Shown here one piece after another: positions 1-5,599 of a stretch of DNA of 6,595 bases. Numbering within the stretch: position 1 is the first letter of the stretch; each line of letters starts with the position of its first letter. The stretch is taken from contig DAHVYL010000039.1 of NCBI GenBank assembly GCA_027327685.1, forward strand, positions 1-6,595. Direction: 5' to 3'. A program made the translations under genes and the position numbers. The notes beneath the pieces are model-generated. The model was not told the DNA's origin and ran no database searches. It was given only the letters and a program-made list of their open reading frames with translations. Origin of the DNA: Candidatus Woesebacteria bacterium. GTDB lineage: Bacteria > Patescibacteriota > Microgenomatia > UBA8517.

Positions 1-1031
1 GCTATTCCCAACCCTGTCATTGTGGCAAGAAGAGAACTGCCCCCTGCCGAAAGAAGAGGAAAAGGCAGCCCCGTTATGGGAAGCATACCCATATTCATAC
101 CCACATGGATAAAAAGCTGTAGCAAATATGTCAAAAAAAATCCGGAAAGGTATGCCCTGGCGGAAGAGCTGACGGCATGCTCCATGAAATGGGTAAGTCT
201 TAAAAGAATGAGAAAACTGATAAAAAGAACAGACCCAGCTCCCACAAAACCGAGTTCCTCGGCAGTCGAGGCAAACACAAAGTCGGTTTGTTTTTCAGGT
301 AGAAACGCAAGTTGTGTCTGAACACCCTTTCCCAAGCCGGTCCCGAAAATTTTCCCCGACCCTGCAGCGATTGTTGCCTGAATCGAGTTGTAGCCGGCGC
401 CCGTCGGATCTTTGGTGGGTTCCAAAAATGTCGTAATCCTTTCCCTTTGATAGGGAGCAAGCATTTTCCAGGCAAGCGGGGCCATGGCGATACAAATTGC
501 CAAACCGACAAGAAGATATTTTTTATTGAACTTGCTGGCTATCAGCACCCCGATAAAACCGACCACCGTCAAAATGGAAACCCCAAGAGACGGCTGAACC
601 AGGATAAGTGCAACCGGCAAAGCCAAAAGAAGGAGTGCTTTGCCCGCTTTTTTTAAAGTTACTTCACCTTTTCCCAAATAATTGGCAAAAAACAAAAGAA
701 GAAAAGGCCTGACTATTTCGGCCGGCTGAAGACTGGTGGGACCCAATTGGATCCATCTTACAGTATTTCTGGTAACCCCTCCTATAATGAGAGTCAGGAC
801 AAGGAGGATAACGCTCCCGATATAAAAATGTCTGGAGAAAATGGAAATAATATCAAATCCGATCATGGAAAATACCCAGAAAATGATAAAGGATATAAAA
901 ATATAAACTAAATAAAGAGGAAAAATTGTGCTGTCCAAGGAATTCAGAATAAAAGCGCTAAAGAAAAGAAGAAAGGTAACGGATAGGACCAGTGTAACAT
1001 CTTTAAACAAAAAGCCGGTATAAGAACGCAT
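1..1031 (-). CDS. rodA: RodA/FtsW-family peptidoglycan glycosyltransferase (SEDS), 3' end cut by window edge
   Basis: This is an integral membrane SEDS protein that polymerises lipid II into glycan strands, normally with a partner class B PBP, for cell elongation (RodA) or division (FtsW). I translated 343 codons from the ATG at 1031 to the left edge. The protein is rich in hydrophobic helices. Family landmarks are RWIQLGPTSLQPAE (residues 92-105), the conserved acidic motif LPEKQTDFVF (244-253) with D250 at the catalytic Asp position, AEELG (257-261), and the C-terminal signature from N313 through LPITGLPFPLLSAGGSS (317-333). Family members run about 370-400 residues, so only the last few dozen are missing. 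RodA is preferred over FtsW because of the ileS-independent motif spelling, but this is not certain. The ATG lies one base after the ileS stop with no nearby Shine-Dalgarno, so it is probably cotranscribed and translated by reinitiation. The usually conserved Lys after QPSE is Arg here (QPAEIVR, R108). Confidence 0.93.
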   Translation of the reverse strand, partial: MRSYTGFLFKDVTLVLSVTFLLFFSAFILNSLDSTIFPLYLVYIFISFIIFWVFSMIGFDIISIFSRHFYIGSVILLVLTLIIGGVTRNTVRWIQLGPTSLQPAEIVRPFLLLFFANYLGKGEVTLKKAGKALLLLALPVALILVQPSLGVSILTVVGFIGVLIASKFNKKYLLVGLAICIAMAPLAWKMLAPYQRERITTFLEPTKDPTGAGYNSIQATIAAGSGKIFGTGLGKGVQTQLAFLPEKQTDFVFASTAEELGFVGAGSVLFISFLILLRLTHFMEHAVSSSARAYLSGFFLTYLLQLFIHVGMNMGMLPITGLPFPLLSAGGSSLLATMTGLGI

Positions 1032-1032
1032 A

Positions 1033-4000
1033 TTAGGAAGTTTTCTTAACCTCAAATGTCCCCTCTTCCATATGAGAAATTTGCGCTTTCTTCATCAGCC
1101 ACTGAACAAGTTTGTTACTCGTAGGAATTTTTTCGATTCTGACGTCTACTTTCTGAGTAAGATTTAAGCCCAATTTCTTTCTCTCTTCCTGAATTCTCCT
1201 GACAAGATCGCGGGCATCGGCCTCTTCTTTAAGTTCCGGAGTGATAGTTGTATCAAGATTAATCGTCAGCTCTCCTTTTCCGTCTTTAAAGACGGCTTGC
1301 TTAACATTTATTTCGTCCAAAAGAACTTTTTCGATTTCCCAAGTTTGCAATTTATAATTTTTGATTTCCAATTTGGCCAAAGGCTGCCGGACGGGAATGG
1401 CCATTTCTTTTCTTTTTGCATGAACTTTTTCGACAATCTCTCTTATCGTTTGCATTTCCGAAATTAAATCATGATCCCCAGCGTCAAGTTTTCTTTCAGC
1501 CTCCGGCCAATCGGCAAGATGGACGGACAATTCATGGGTAAGGTTTACATATATGGTGTCGGACAAATACGGCATAAAAGGCGCTGTGAGTCTGCTTAAA
1601 ACATGGAGAATGTGATAGGTGGTGATATAGAAAGCATTTGCGTCTTTTTCCGACTCCCCGGCAGGACCTACCCTGTCACGCGAACGCCTGATGTACCAGA
1701 CAGATAAATCGTCTACAAATTTTTCGATCTCTGAAGAAGCGGCCCCTGCATCAAACTTTTCCAAAGCGCTGGTCACCGAATCAACCGTCTGATTAAGTCT
1801 GATAAGAATCCATTTATCCAATACGTTTGATGCCTTGCCTGAGTTTTTACGGATTCCCGGAGTCCAACCGTCGAGATTGGCATAGGTTACAAAAAAGTTA
1901 TAGACATTCCAAAGCTTAAGGTGAAATCTCCGTCTTACCTCATCAGCAATTCGATAACCGAAAAGCATATTCTCGGCAGGATTTGCGCGCGCAAACATCC
2001 ACCTCATCACATCAACCCCTATTTTATCTGCTCCTTCATTGAATTCAATCGAGTTACCCCAGCTTTTGTGCATGGGGCGTCCATCCTCGGCCAATAAAGT
2101 TCCGTATCCTAAAACCGTTTTATACGGATTTACGTCCGTTAGAACTGTACTCATAGCAATCATTGCATAAAACCAGTTTTTAAATTGCCCGGGGAAACTC
2201 TCGGTAATGAAATCGACAGGAAACCATTTCAGCCACTCATTCCTATCTTTCAAATAAAGAGGGCCCGATTTATTATCTTTGCTGATGGTTGAAAAAGGAA
2301 CTATTCCCGCATCCAACCAGGGGTTTCCCACCGGCTCAATTCTTTCCATAATACCCCCACACTTCTCGCATTTAATTTTTATCAAATCAACTTGAGGTTT
2401 ATGAGGAGTTTTACCTTCGAACTCGCTCCATCCCGAAACGGCTCTTTCTTTGAGCTCTTTTTTGGAACCAATAACATCGAAATGATGACATTTTTTACAT
2501 TCCCAGATGGGAAGTGCCAATCCCCAATATCTATTTTTCTTGCTTATAAGCCAATCATGCATATTGGTAAGCCAGTCCATCTCGCGATCGAGTCCAAAAC
2601 TCGGGATCCATTTGATTCTTCCGGCTACCACTTTCATTCTCTCCCTTAAAGTTCTTATATCCGGAATGGTTTTGACTTTCTCTTCATCATTGTTCCAATT
2701 TTCTTTTTCATTTACCTGGATCCTGGAATTTATAATTTTTGCCGGTTTGTCCATCGAGATGTACCATTCATCGGTTATTTTCCAAACGAGCTCGGTTTTA
2801 CATCTCCAGCAGGCAGGATACCTATGCGTATACTTTTCTATTTTATAAAAAAAGTGTTTTCCTTCCTCATCAAGTTTTTTAAGATAATCCAAAATAATCT
2901 CAGGGTGTTTTTTAGCATTCTGACCCGACAAAAGCCCCAGGTTCTCCAAATATGAAGCGTCATCCCCGATTATTTTGATAATAGGTAAGTCCAATTTCTT
3001 TCCAAGCCTGAAATCTTCCGAGCCGGATGATGTGGCAACATGCACCATCCCTGTTCCCTCAGCCGTATTTATCGGAAGAATCACATCGTCGGTTGCTACA
3101 ACCGTGTGGAATTTGTCGTTTTTGGAAGCTTCCACGGCTCTCGGCAGTGCATCAAAGGCCCCTTTATACCTCAGGCCAACCAGTTTGGATCCCTTCGTGG
3201 TTTTAATTTCTTTTACCCTGGTCCCGGAAAAAACCCTGTCTTTCGCCTCCTTGGCAACCCAATATTTTTTCTTTCCCACCTCAACCATAGAATAATCAAG
3301 ATCGGGATTAACCGCTACAGCGGTATTTGCGGGAACCGTCCAGGGGGTTGTTGTCCAAACAAGGAGATACTCCTCCGTCTGTCCCGTAACAGGAAAGGCC
3401 AAAAATACCGATTCGTGGGTAAGTTCTTTGTAGTCCTCCGTCAACATCTCATGTTGAGATATTGCAGTTTCACACCTTGGGCACCAGGCAGCAGAATCAT
3501 GACCTTTATAAATCCAGCCCCGCTCGTTGCAAACTTTAAGGAAGTGCCAAATCATGTAATTATTATCGTCGCTTAAGGTGTAATAGGAATGGTCCCAGTC
3601 CATGAAATAACCCAAACGTTTACTTTGTCCTGTTTGGATCTCCGAGTATTTTTTAACTCTGTCCCGGCAGAGCTGTACAAATTTGGCAACGCCAAATGTC
3701 TCAATGTCTTTTTTATTTTTGAAGCCCAACTCTTTTTCGACCTCCACTTCTACCCAAAGACCCTGGCAATCAAAGCCATTTTGAAAACGCTCTTTATAGC
3801 CCTGCATATTCTTAAACCTCTGCCAAAGATCTTTGTAAGTTCTTCCCCAGGCATGGTGAACTCCCATGGGATTATTGGCTGTTATGGGGCCGTCCAGAAA
3901 GCTAAAATACTTTTTAGAGTGTTTATTGCGATTGAGATATTTTTTAACAACTCCTTTTTTCTCCCACTTCGCCAGAAGCTCTTTTTCAAGCTCTGGAAAG

Positions 4001-4044
4001 CTTACTTGTAAATTAACCGGATCAAAAAAAGACTTCCGTGTCAT
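1033..4044 (-). CDS. ileS: Isoleucyl-tRNA synthetase, IleRS2-like, with permuted HIGH motif
   Basis: This cytoplasmic class I aminoacyl-tRNA synthetase charges tRNA-Ile. It has 1003 residues, the full family length. Order of parts: Rossmann fold with the HIGH-motif region PITANNPMGVHHAWG (53-67); CP1 editing domain with WTTTPWT (230-236) and GTGMVHVATSSGSEDF (330-345), keeping the editing His335 and Asp344; zinc-type Cys pairs at 188/191, 412/415, 516/519 and 559/562; the block DWLISKKNRYWGLALPIW (497-514); the KMSKS region GRPMHKSWGN (655-664), with the second Lys (K660) retained; then the helical anticodon-binding domain. The C-terminus lacks the Cys-rich zinc module of the common bacterial IleRS1 and contains ARDLVRRIQEERKKLGL (944-960), as in IleRS2 and archaeal/eukaryotic-type enzymes. 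The HIGH tetrad reads G61-V-H-H64, so the first His and the Gly are exchanged. The ATG at 4044 lies 8 bases after a TAAAAT -10 and has no Shine-Dalgarno, so its mRNA is probably leaderless. Assignment to Ile rather than Val or Leu rests on motif wording and is good but not absolute. Confidence 0.93.
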   Translation of the reverse strand: MTRKSFFDPVNLQVSFPELEKELLAKWEKKGVVKKYLNRNKHSKKYFSFLDGPITANNPMGVHHAWGRTYKDLWQRFKNMQGYKERFQNGFDCQGLWVEVEVEKELGFKNKKDIETFGVAKFVQLCRDRVKKYSEIQTGQSKRLGYFMDWDHSYYTLSDDNNYMIWHFLKVCNERGWIYKGHDSAAWCPRCETAISQHEMLTEDYKELTHESVFLAFPVTGQTEEYLLVWTTTPWTVPANTAVAVNPDLDYSMVEVGKKKYWVAKEAKDRVFSGTRVKEIKTTKGSKLVGLRYKGAFDALPRAVEASKNDKFHTVVATDDVILPINTAEGTGMVHVATSSGSEDFRLGKKLDLPIIKIIGDDASYLENLGLLSGQNAKKHPEIILDYLKKLDEEGKHFFYKIEKYTHRYPACWRCKTELVWKITDEWYISMDKPAKIINSRIQVNEKENWNNDEEKVKTIPDIRTLRERMKVVAGRIKWIPSFGLDREMDWLTNMHDWLISKKNRYWGLALPIWECKKCHHFDVIGSKKELKERAVSGWSEFEGKTPHKPQVDLIKIKCEKCGGIMERIEPVGNPWLDAGIVPFSTISKDNKSGPLYLKDRNEWLKWFPVDFITESFPGQFKNWFYAMIAMSTVLTDVNPYKTVLGYGTLLAEDGRPMHKSWGNSIEFNEGADKIGVDVMRWMFARANPAENMLFGYRIADEVRRRFHLKLWNVYNFFVTYANLDGWTPGIRKNSGKASNVLDKWILIRLNQTVDSVTSALEKFDAGAASSEIEKFVDDLSVWYIRRSRDRVGPAGESEKDANAFYITTYHILHVLSRLTAPFMPYLSDTIYVNLTHELSVHLADWPEAERKLDAGDHDLISEMQTIREIVEKVHAKRKEMAIPVRQPLAKLEIKNYKLQTWEIEKVLLDEINVKQAVFKDGKGELTINLDTTITPELKEEADARDLVRRIQEERKKLGLNLTQKVDVRIEKIPTSNKLVQWLMKKAQISHMEEGTFEVKKTS

Positions 4045-4052
4045 ATGAAGCT

Positions 4053-4080
4053 ATTTTAACACGATTAGGGAGAGTGTCCA
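4053..4080 (-). promoter_or_regulatory. Predicted ileS-rodA promoter
   Basis: On the minus strand TGGACA (4080-4075, 5 of 6 to the sigma70 -35) is followed after 16 bases by TAAAAT (4058-4053, 5 of 6 to the -10). The expected start site, about 7 bases further, falls 0-2 bases before the ileS ATG at 4044, predicting a leaderless or nearly leaderless transcript. No other promoter or Shine-Dalgarno is visible in the gap. It is seen from sequence only. Confidence 0.65.
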
Positions 4081-4097
4081 ATCTTCGGTTTCTTCTT

Positions 4098-4126
4098 TTG
4101 ACTTTGGAAAAAATGCACCTTAAAAT
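4098..4126 (+). promoter_or_regulatory. Predicted promoter for the 100-residue protein at 4136
   Basis: TTGACT (4098-4103) and TAAAAT (4121-4126) are separated by exactly 17 bases, a near-consensus sigma70-type promoter. The predicted start site is around A4132-A4133, at most a few bases before the GTG at 4136. It is divergent from the ileS promoter, with the two -35 boxes 17 bases apart. This promoter is the main support for treating 4136 as a real start, because an in-frame TAA at 4121 excludes anything further upstream. Confidence 0.65.
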
Positions 4127-4135
4127 GCATCAACT

Positions 4136-4438
4136 GTGGGAAAAGAACTGGAGAATGAGCTTGAACCGATAGATATGGCCAGCCCTGATTTTTGGGGTGA
4201 TGCAACTACGCTTTTATTCGATAATCCTGGAAAAGTGCTTCCCGTCTATCTGAAAGATCCCATTTCTAAGGAATCTGTCGGAAATTATTTTCTGCGCTTG
4301 GTTAAGGAAAGAAAAAAAGTATTTATACAGGTGGAGGGTTTCGATTCAACCGTGCTTGAAACGGCATTTGTCGTGGGCTCTTCCGATAAATGGAAAAGGC
4401 TGCAGCCTGGTATCTACAGGTTAAGCATTACCCGATAG
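4136..4438 (+). CDS. Small protein of unknown function, possibly STAS-like
   Basis: This is a 100-residue soluble protein from a GTG start; I do not recognise a named family. An in-frame TAA at 4121 limits the start, and the TAAAAT -10 ends 9 bases before the GTG, so the mRNA is probably leaderless. A start at the ATG at 4175 (residue 14) is the alternative. It has no signal peptide or membrane segment. Residues about 37-75 read as a beta-strand (VLPVYL), a helix (SVGNYFLRLVKERK) and a strand-turn (KVFIQVEGFDSTVLETAFVV). This order resembles STAS or STAS-like DUF4325 domains, which often accompany stand-alone GHKL ATPases like the next gene. That resemblance is inference and weak. Its TAG directly abuts the stop of the convergent ATPase gene, leaving no room for a separate terminator. 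Confidence 0.7.
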   Translation: MGKELENELEPIDMASPDFWGDATTLLFDNPGKVLPVYLKDPISKESVGNYFLRLVKERKKVFIQVEGFDSTVLETAFVVGSSDKWKRLQPGIYRLSITR

Positions 4439-4873
4439 CTACCTCCAGGTAACTTCGGCAACTATTTTTCCGTCATTGATGTAGTAATTAAGATCCCCTC
4501 CAAATCGATTAAGAAATCCCATGACTATTTTGGCTATACCGACTCCCCCATCGGAATTTTTAGTGGTTGTTGCCTTACCCGATTTCTTAATCTTATTTAT
4601 AAGCTTAAGGGTTTTTTCAGGATCGGGTTCGACAAAATCATCCTCAACCCGGAGAAAATTATCCGACAGGGTGATATAAATACTTCCGGCTCCTTTTTCC
4701 ATACAATTATCAGTTAATTCGCTCACTATCGCCGGAAGAAACTCACTGATCGGTTTTTCAAGAAGCACGTCCGAGAAATTAACTCTAAACTCAACATTTT
4801 CCACTTTACAGTCCAAAAGGCACTTTTTAATTTCTTCGGGAAAGGCCATGAACTTTTCTCTATCTACCGTCAT
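4439..4873 (-). CDS. Stand-alone GHKL/HATPase_c domain protein
   Basis: This 144-residue protein is essentially one histidine-kinase-type ATPase domain. It has no dimerisation/phosphoacceptor helix pair, sensor or membrane segment, so it is not a conventional sensor kinase. Visible motifs are the N box SELTDNCMEKGA (51-62) with E52 and N56, a degenerate G1 box VEDDFVEPD (76-84) that keeps Asp78 but lacks the DxGxG glycines, and a G2 box DGGVGIAKIV (108-117) followed by RFGGDLNY (123-130). The closest functional models are RsbW/SpoIIAB-like anti-sigma kinases or regulatory ATPases paired with STAS proteins; the target here is unknown. The loss of the G1 glycines may mean weak or altered ATP use. 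The ATG at 4873 is supported by an extended -10 ending 6 bases upstream and has no Shine-Dalgarno. It is convergent with the gene at 4136 and lies downstream of the gre-like gene on the same strand. Confidence 0.85.
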   Translation of the reverse strand: MTVDREKFMAFPEEIKKCLLDCKVENVEFRVNFSDVLLEKPISEFLPAIVSELTDNCMEKGAGSIYITLSDNFLRVEDDFVEPDPEKTLKLINKIKKSGKATTTKNSDGGVGIAKIVMGFLNRFGGDLNYYINDGKIVAEVTWR

Positions 4874-4879
4874 GCCGGC

Positions 4880-4888
4880 ATTTTATCA
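4880..4888 (-). promoter_or_regulatory. Extended -10 promoter of the GHKL ATPase gene
   Basis: On the minus strand TGATAAAAT (4888-4880) is an extended -10 (TGn plus TAAAAT). No good -35 is found at normal spacing, which an extended -10 can compensate for. Six bases separate it from the ATG at 4873, so transcription should begin at or next to the start codon. The remainder of the 88-base gap (4874-4961) contains only AT-rich sequence and the 8-bp palindrome AGATATCT (4950-4957). I see no terminator after the gre-like gene, so read-through into this gene is possible. Confidence 0.5.
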
Positions 4889-4961
4889 TTTTTCTATGTT
4901 TTTATTCTAAAGAAGACGTTTATTTTTACAGTGGGCATCAATAATCTGTAGATATCTGAGG

Positions 4962-5420
4962 TTATTTTATTTCCAAAATTTTTCCTTCAAAAACTTGACC
5001 GCCTGAAGTATAAAAAAAATAATTGCCTACTCCTTTTCTAAGAAGAGAAACTCCAAATAAAGAGTTTGGAGATATCAAATTAAATCCGGGAATATATACA
5101 GGGTTTTCAACCAGATATAAATCTTTTTTATTTCCGTCGGCAAATTCAACTAATATAAAACAGGCGGGTTTAATGACTTTGGGATCCTCAAGACTTACCG
5201 AATTTTCAATCTCTTCTGCCAATTTCTTGATCTGTTCTGATTTCTGGATGCTTAAATTTGCCGAGTTCCTGGCGTGTTCCGCATCCCCGGCCGCAGAATA
5301 GGATGCTCCCAAACCACCACTCGCTTCATTAGCCGCGTAGTGGGATTTATCTGCAGCCTCTTTCGAAACTTTTTCTATCTTTCTAACCTCTTCAAGAAGA
5401 TCAAGAATTTTTTGTCTCAC
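4962..5420 (-). CDS. GreA/GreB-like transcription factor (coiled coil plus Gre C-terminal domain)
   Basis: This 152-residue protein has the overall plan of Gre cleavage factors. Residues about 1-73 are highly helical, with a probable hairpin tip at AGDAEHARNSA (44-54) that echoes the GreA motif GDLxENAEY; D46 and E48 sit where the two catalytic acidic residues would be. Residues about 84-152 form an FKBP-like C-terminal domain with the recognisable block LISPNSLFGVSLLRKGVGN (115-133) and a final EGKILEI (145-151). Gre proteins enter the RNA polymerase secondary channel and stimulate cleavage of backtracked RNA. Length agrees with GreA (~158), but the tip and the SPLG motif (SLFG here) diverge, so a Gre-related factor of altered activity is equally possible. 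The GTG start is fixed by an in-frame TAG four codons upstream, is preceded by a promoter ending 6 bases away, and has no Shine-Dalgarno. The gene diverges from the RNA gene at 5495. Confidence 0.8.
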   Translation of the reverse strand: MRQKILDLLEEVRKIEKVSKEAADKSHYAANEASGGLGASYSAAGDAEHARNSANLSIQKSEQIKKLAEEIENSVSLEDPKVIKPACFILVEFADGNKKDLYLVENPVYIPGFNLISPNSLFGVSLLRKGVGNYFFYTSGGQVFEGKILEIK

Positions 5421-5426
5421 TTTTGA

Positions 5427-5454
5427 ATTCTACACTGAAATATATACATGGCAA
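5427..5454 (-). promoter_or_regulatory. Predicted promoter of the gre-like gene
   Basis: On the minus strand TTGCCA (5454-5449, 5 of 6 to the -35) is followed after 16 bases by TAGAAT (5432-5427, 5 of 6 to the -10). Only six bases (TCAAAA) then precede the GTG at 5420, so the transcript should start at or within a base or two of the start codon. The -35 overlaps the left arm of the palindrome at 5450-5464. Confidence 0.65.
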
Positions 5455-5464
5455 TATAATTGCC
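5450..5464. promoter_or_regulatory. Perfect 15-bp palindrome joining two divergent promoters
   Basis: GGCAATATAATTGCC consists of two perfect 6-base arms (GGCAAT and ATTGCC) around ATA. The left arm carries most of the -35 of the leftward gre-like promoter and the right arm most of the -35 of the rightward RNA promoter. It could be an operator for a dimeric regulator or simply the result of two back-to-back -35 boxes. In either case simultaneous polymerase binding at both promoters looks sterically impossible. Confidence 0.6.
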
Positions 5465-5488
5465 GTCTTGACAGGGATGTTATATAAT
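5460..5488 (+). promoter_or_regulatory. Predicted promoter of the small RNA
   Basis: TTGCCG (5460-5465, 4 of 6 to the -35), a 17-base spacer and a consensus TATAAT (5483-5488). The predicted start is about A5495, exactly where a hairpin-forming segment begins. A consensus TTGACA at 5468-5473 lies within the spacer but is too close (9 bases) to this -10 to act with it. Confidence 0.7.
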
Positions 5489-5494
5489 ACGGCT

Positions 5495-5595
5495 ACAGAA
5501 ACCTGTATCTCGAACTGTCACCGGATGGTGGCGTGACGGGAACTACCCGCCTAGAGACGTGGTTGGAAAATCCCAAAGAAATTTGGGATTTTTTT
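5495..5595 (+). ncRNA. Candidate small structured RNA, ~101 nt, family not recognised
   Basis: A predicted start site at 5495 and an intrinsic terminator ending at 5595 delimit an RNA of about 101 nt in a gap with no plausible protein gene. Within 5491-5570, 44 of 80 bases are G or C, well above its AT-rich flanks. Hand folding gives a 5' hairpin ACAG/CUGU (5495-5498 with 5503-5506). A UCUC/GAGA stem (5508-5511 with 5554-5557) then encloses two hairpins: CACC-GGAU-GGUG (5519-5530), alternatively GUCAC/GUGAC (5517-5521 with 5533-5537), and CGGG-AACUA-CCCG (5537-5549). A linker around 5558-5568 (GUGGUUGG core) precedes the terminator. It is not tRNA, 5S, SRP (no GGAAG-type apical loop) or hammerhead (no CUGANGA core). 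No gene follows on the plus strand, so it is not an obvious leader or riboswitch. Function is unknown. Pairing was judged by eye, not by energy calculation. Confidence 0.65.
5569..5595 (+). terminator. Intrinsic terminator of the small RNA
   Basis: AATCCCAAA (5569-5577) and TTTGGGATT (5582-5590) form a perfect 9-bp stem with a GAAA loop, followed by a T run through 5595. It lies 5 bases from the stop codon of the convergent DUF3800 gene. Read on the minus strand the same stem is followed by only four T, so it may also terminate that gene, less strongly. Confidence 0.85.
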
Positions 5596-5599
5596 ATGG

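Noticed and set aside
22..656. Overlapping open frames on both strands inside the rodA region
   Set aside because: They are low-complexity shadow frames with no family motifs; the continuous SEDS frame on the minus strand explains the region.
2392..4011. Several plus-strand open frames of 85-178 codons antisense to ileS
   Set aside because: All lie inside the well-supported ileS gene, have no recognisable domains, and have Cys/Phe/Ser-rich composition typical of antisense frames.
4113..4150. ATG at 4113 or 4125 as the start of the small plus-strand gene
   Set aside because: Both are in another frame that stops after fewer than 20 codons; the in-frame TAA at 4121 leaves GTG 4136 as the start.
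4440..4451. TACCTCCAGGTA inverted repeat at the convergent gene ends as a terminator
   Set aside because: The two-base loop is too small, there is no T run, and the repeat is explained by the codons for the last residues of the ATPase.
5468..5490. Consensus TTGACA as the -35 of the small RNA promoter
   Set aside because: Only 9 bases separate it from TATAAT, and no -10-like hexamer occurs about 17 bases downstream; TTGCCG at 5460 has the correct spacing.
5512..5530. Similarity of CTGTCACCGGATG to a satellite-RNA hammerhead ribozyme segment
   Set aside because: The hammerhead core CTGANGA and the GAAA partner strand are absent, so the short match is chance.
5477..5536. Short open frame starting ATGTTA and ending TGA within the RNA region
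   Set aside because: It starts upstream of the predicted transcript start, overlaps the -10 box, lacks a Shine-Dalgarno and has only about 19 codons.
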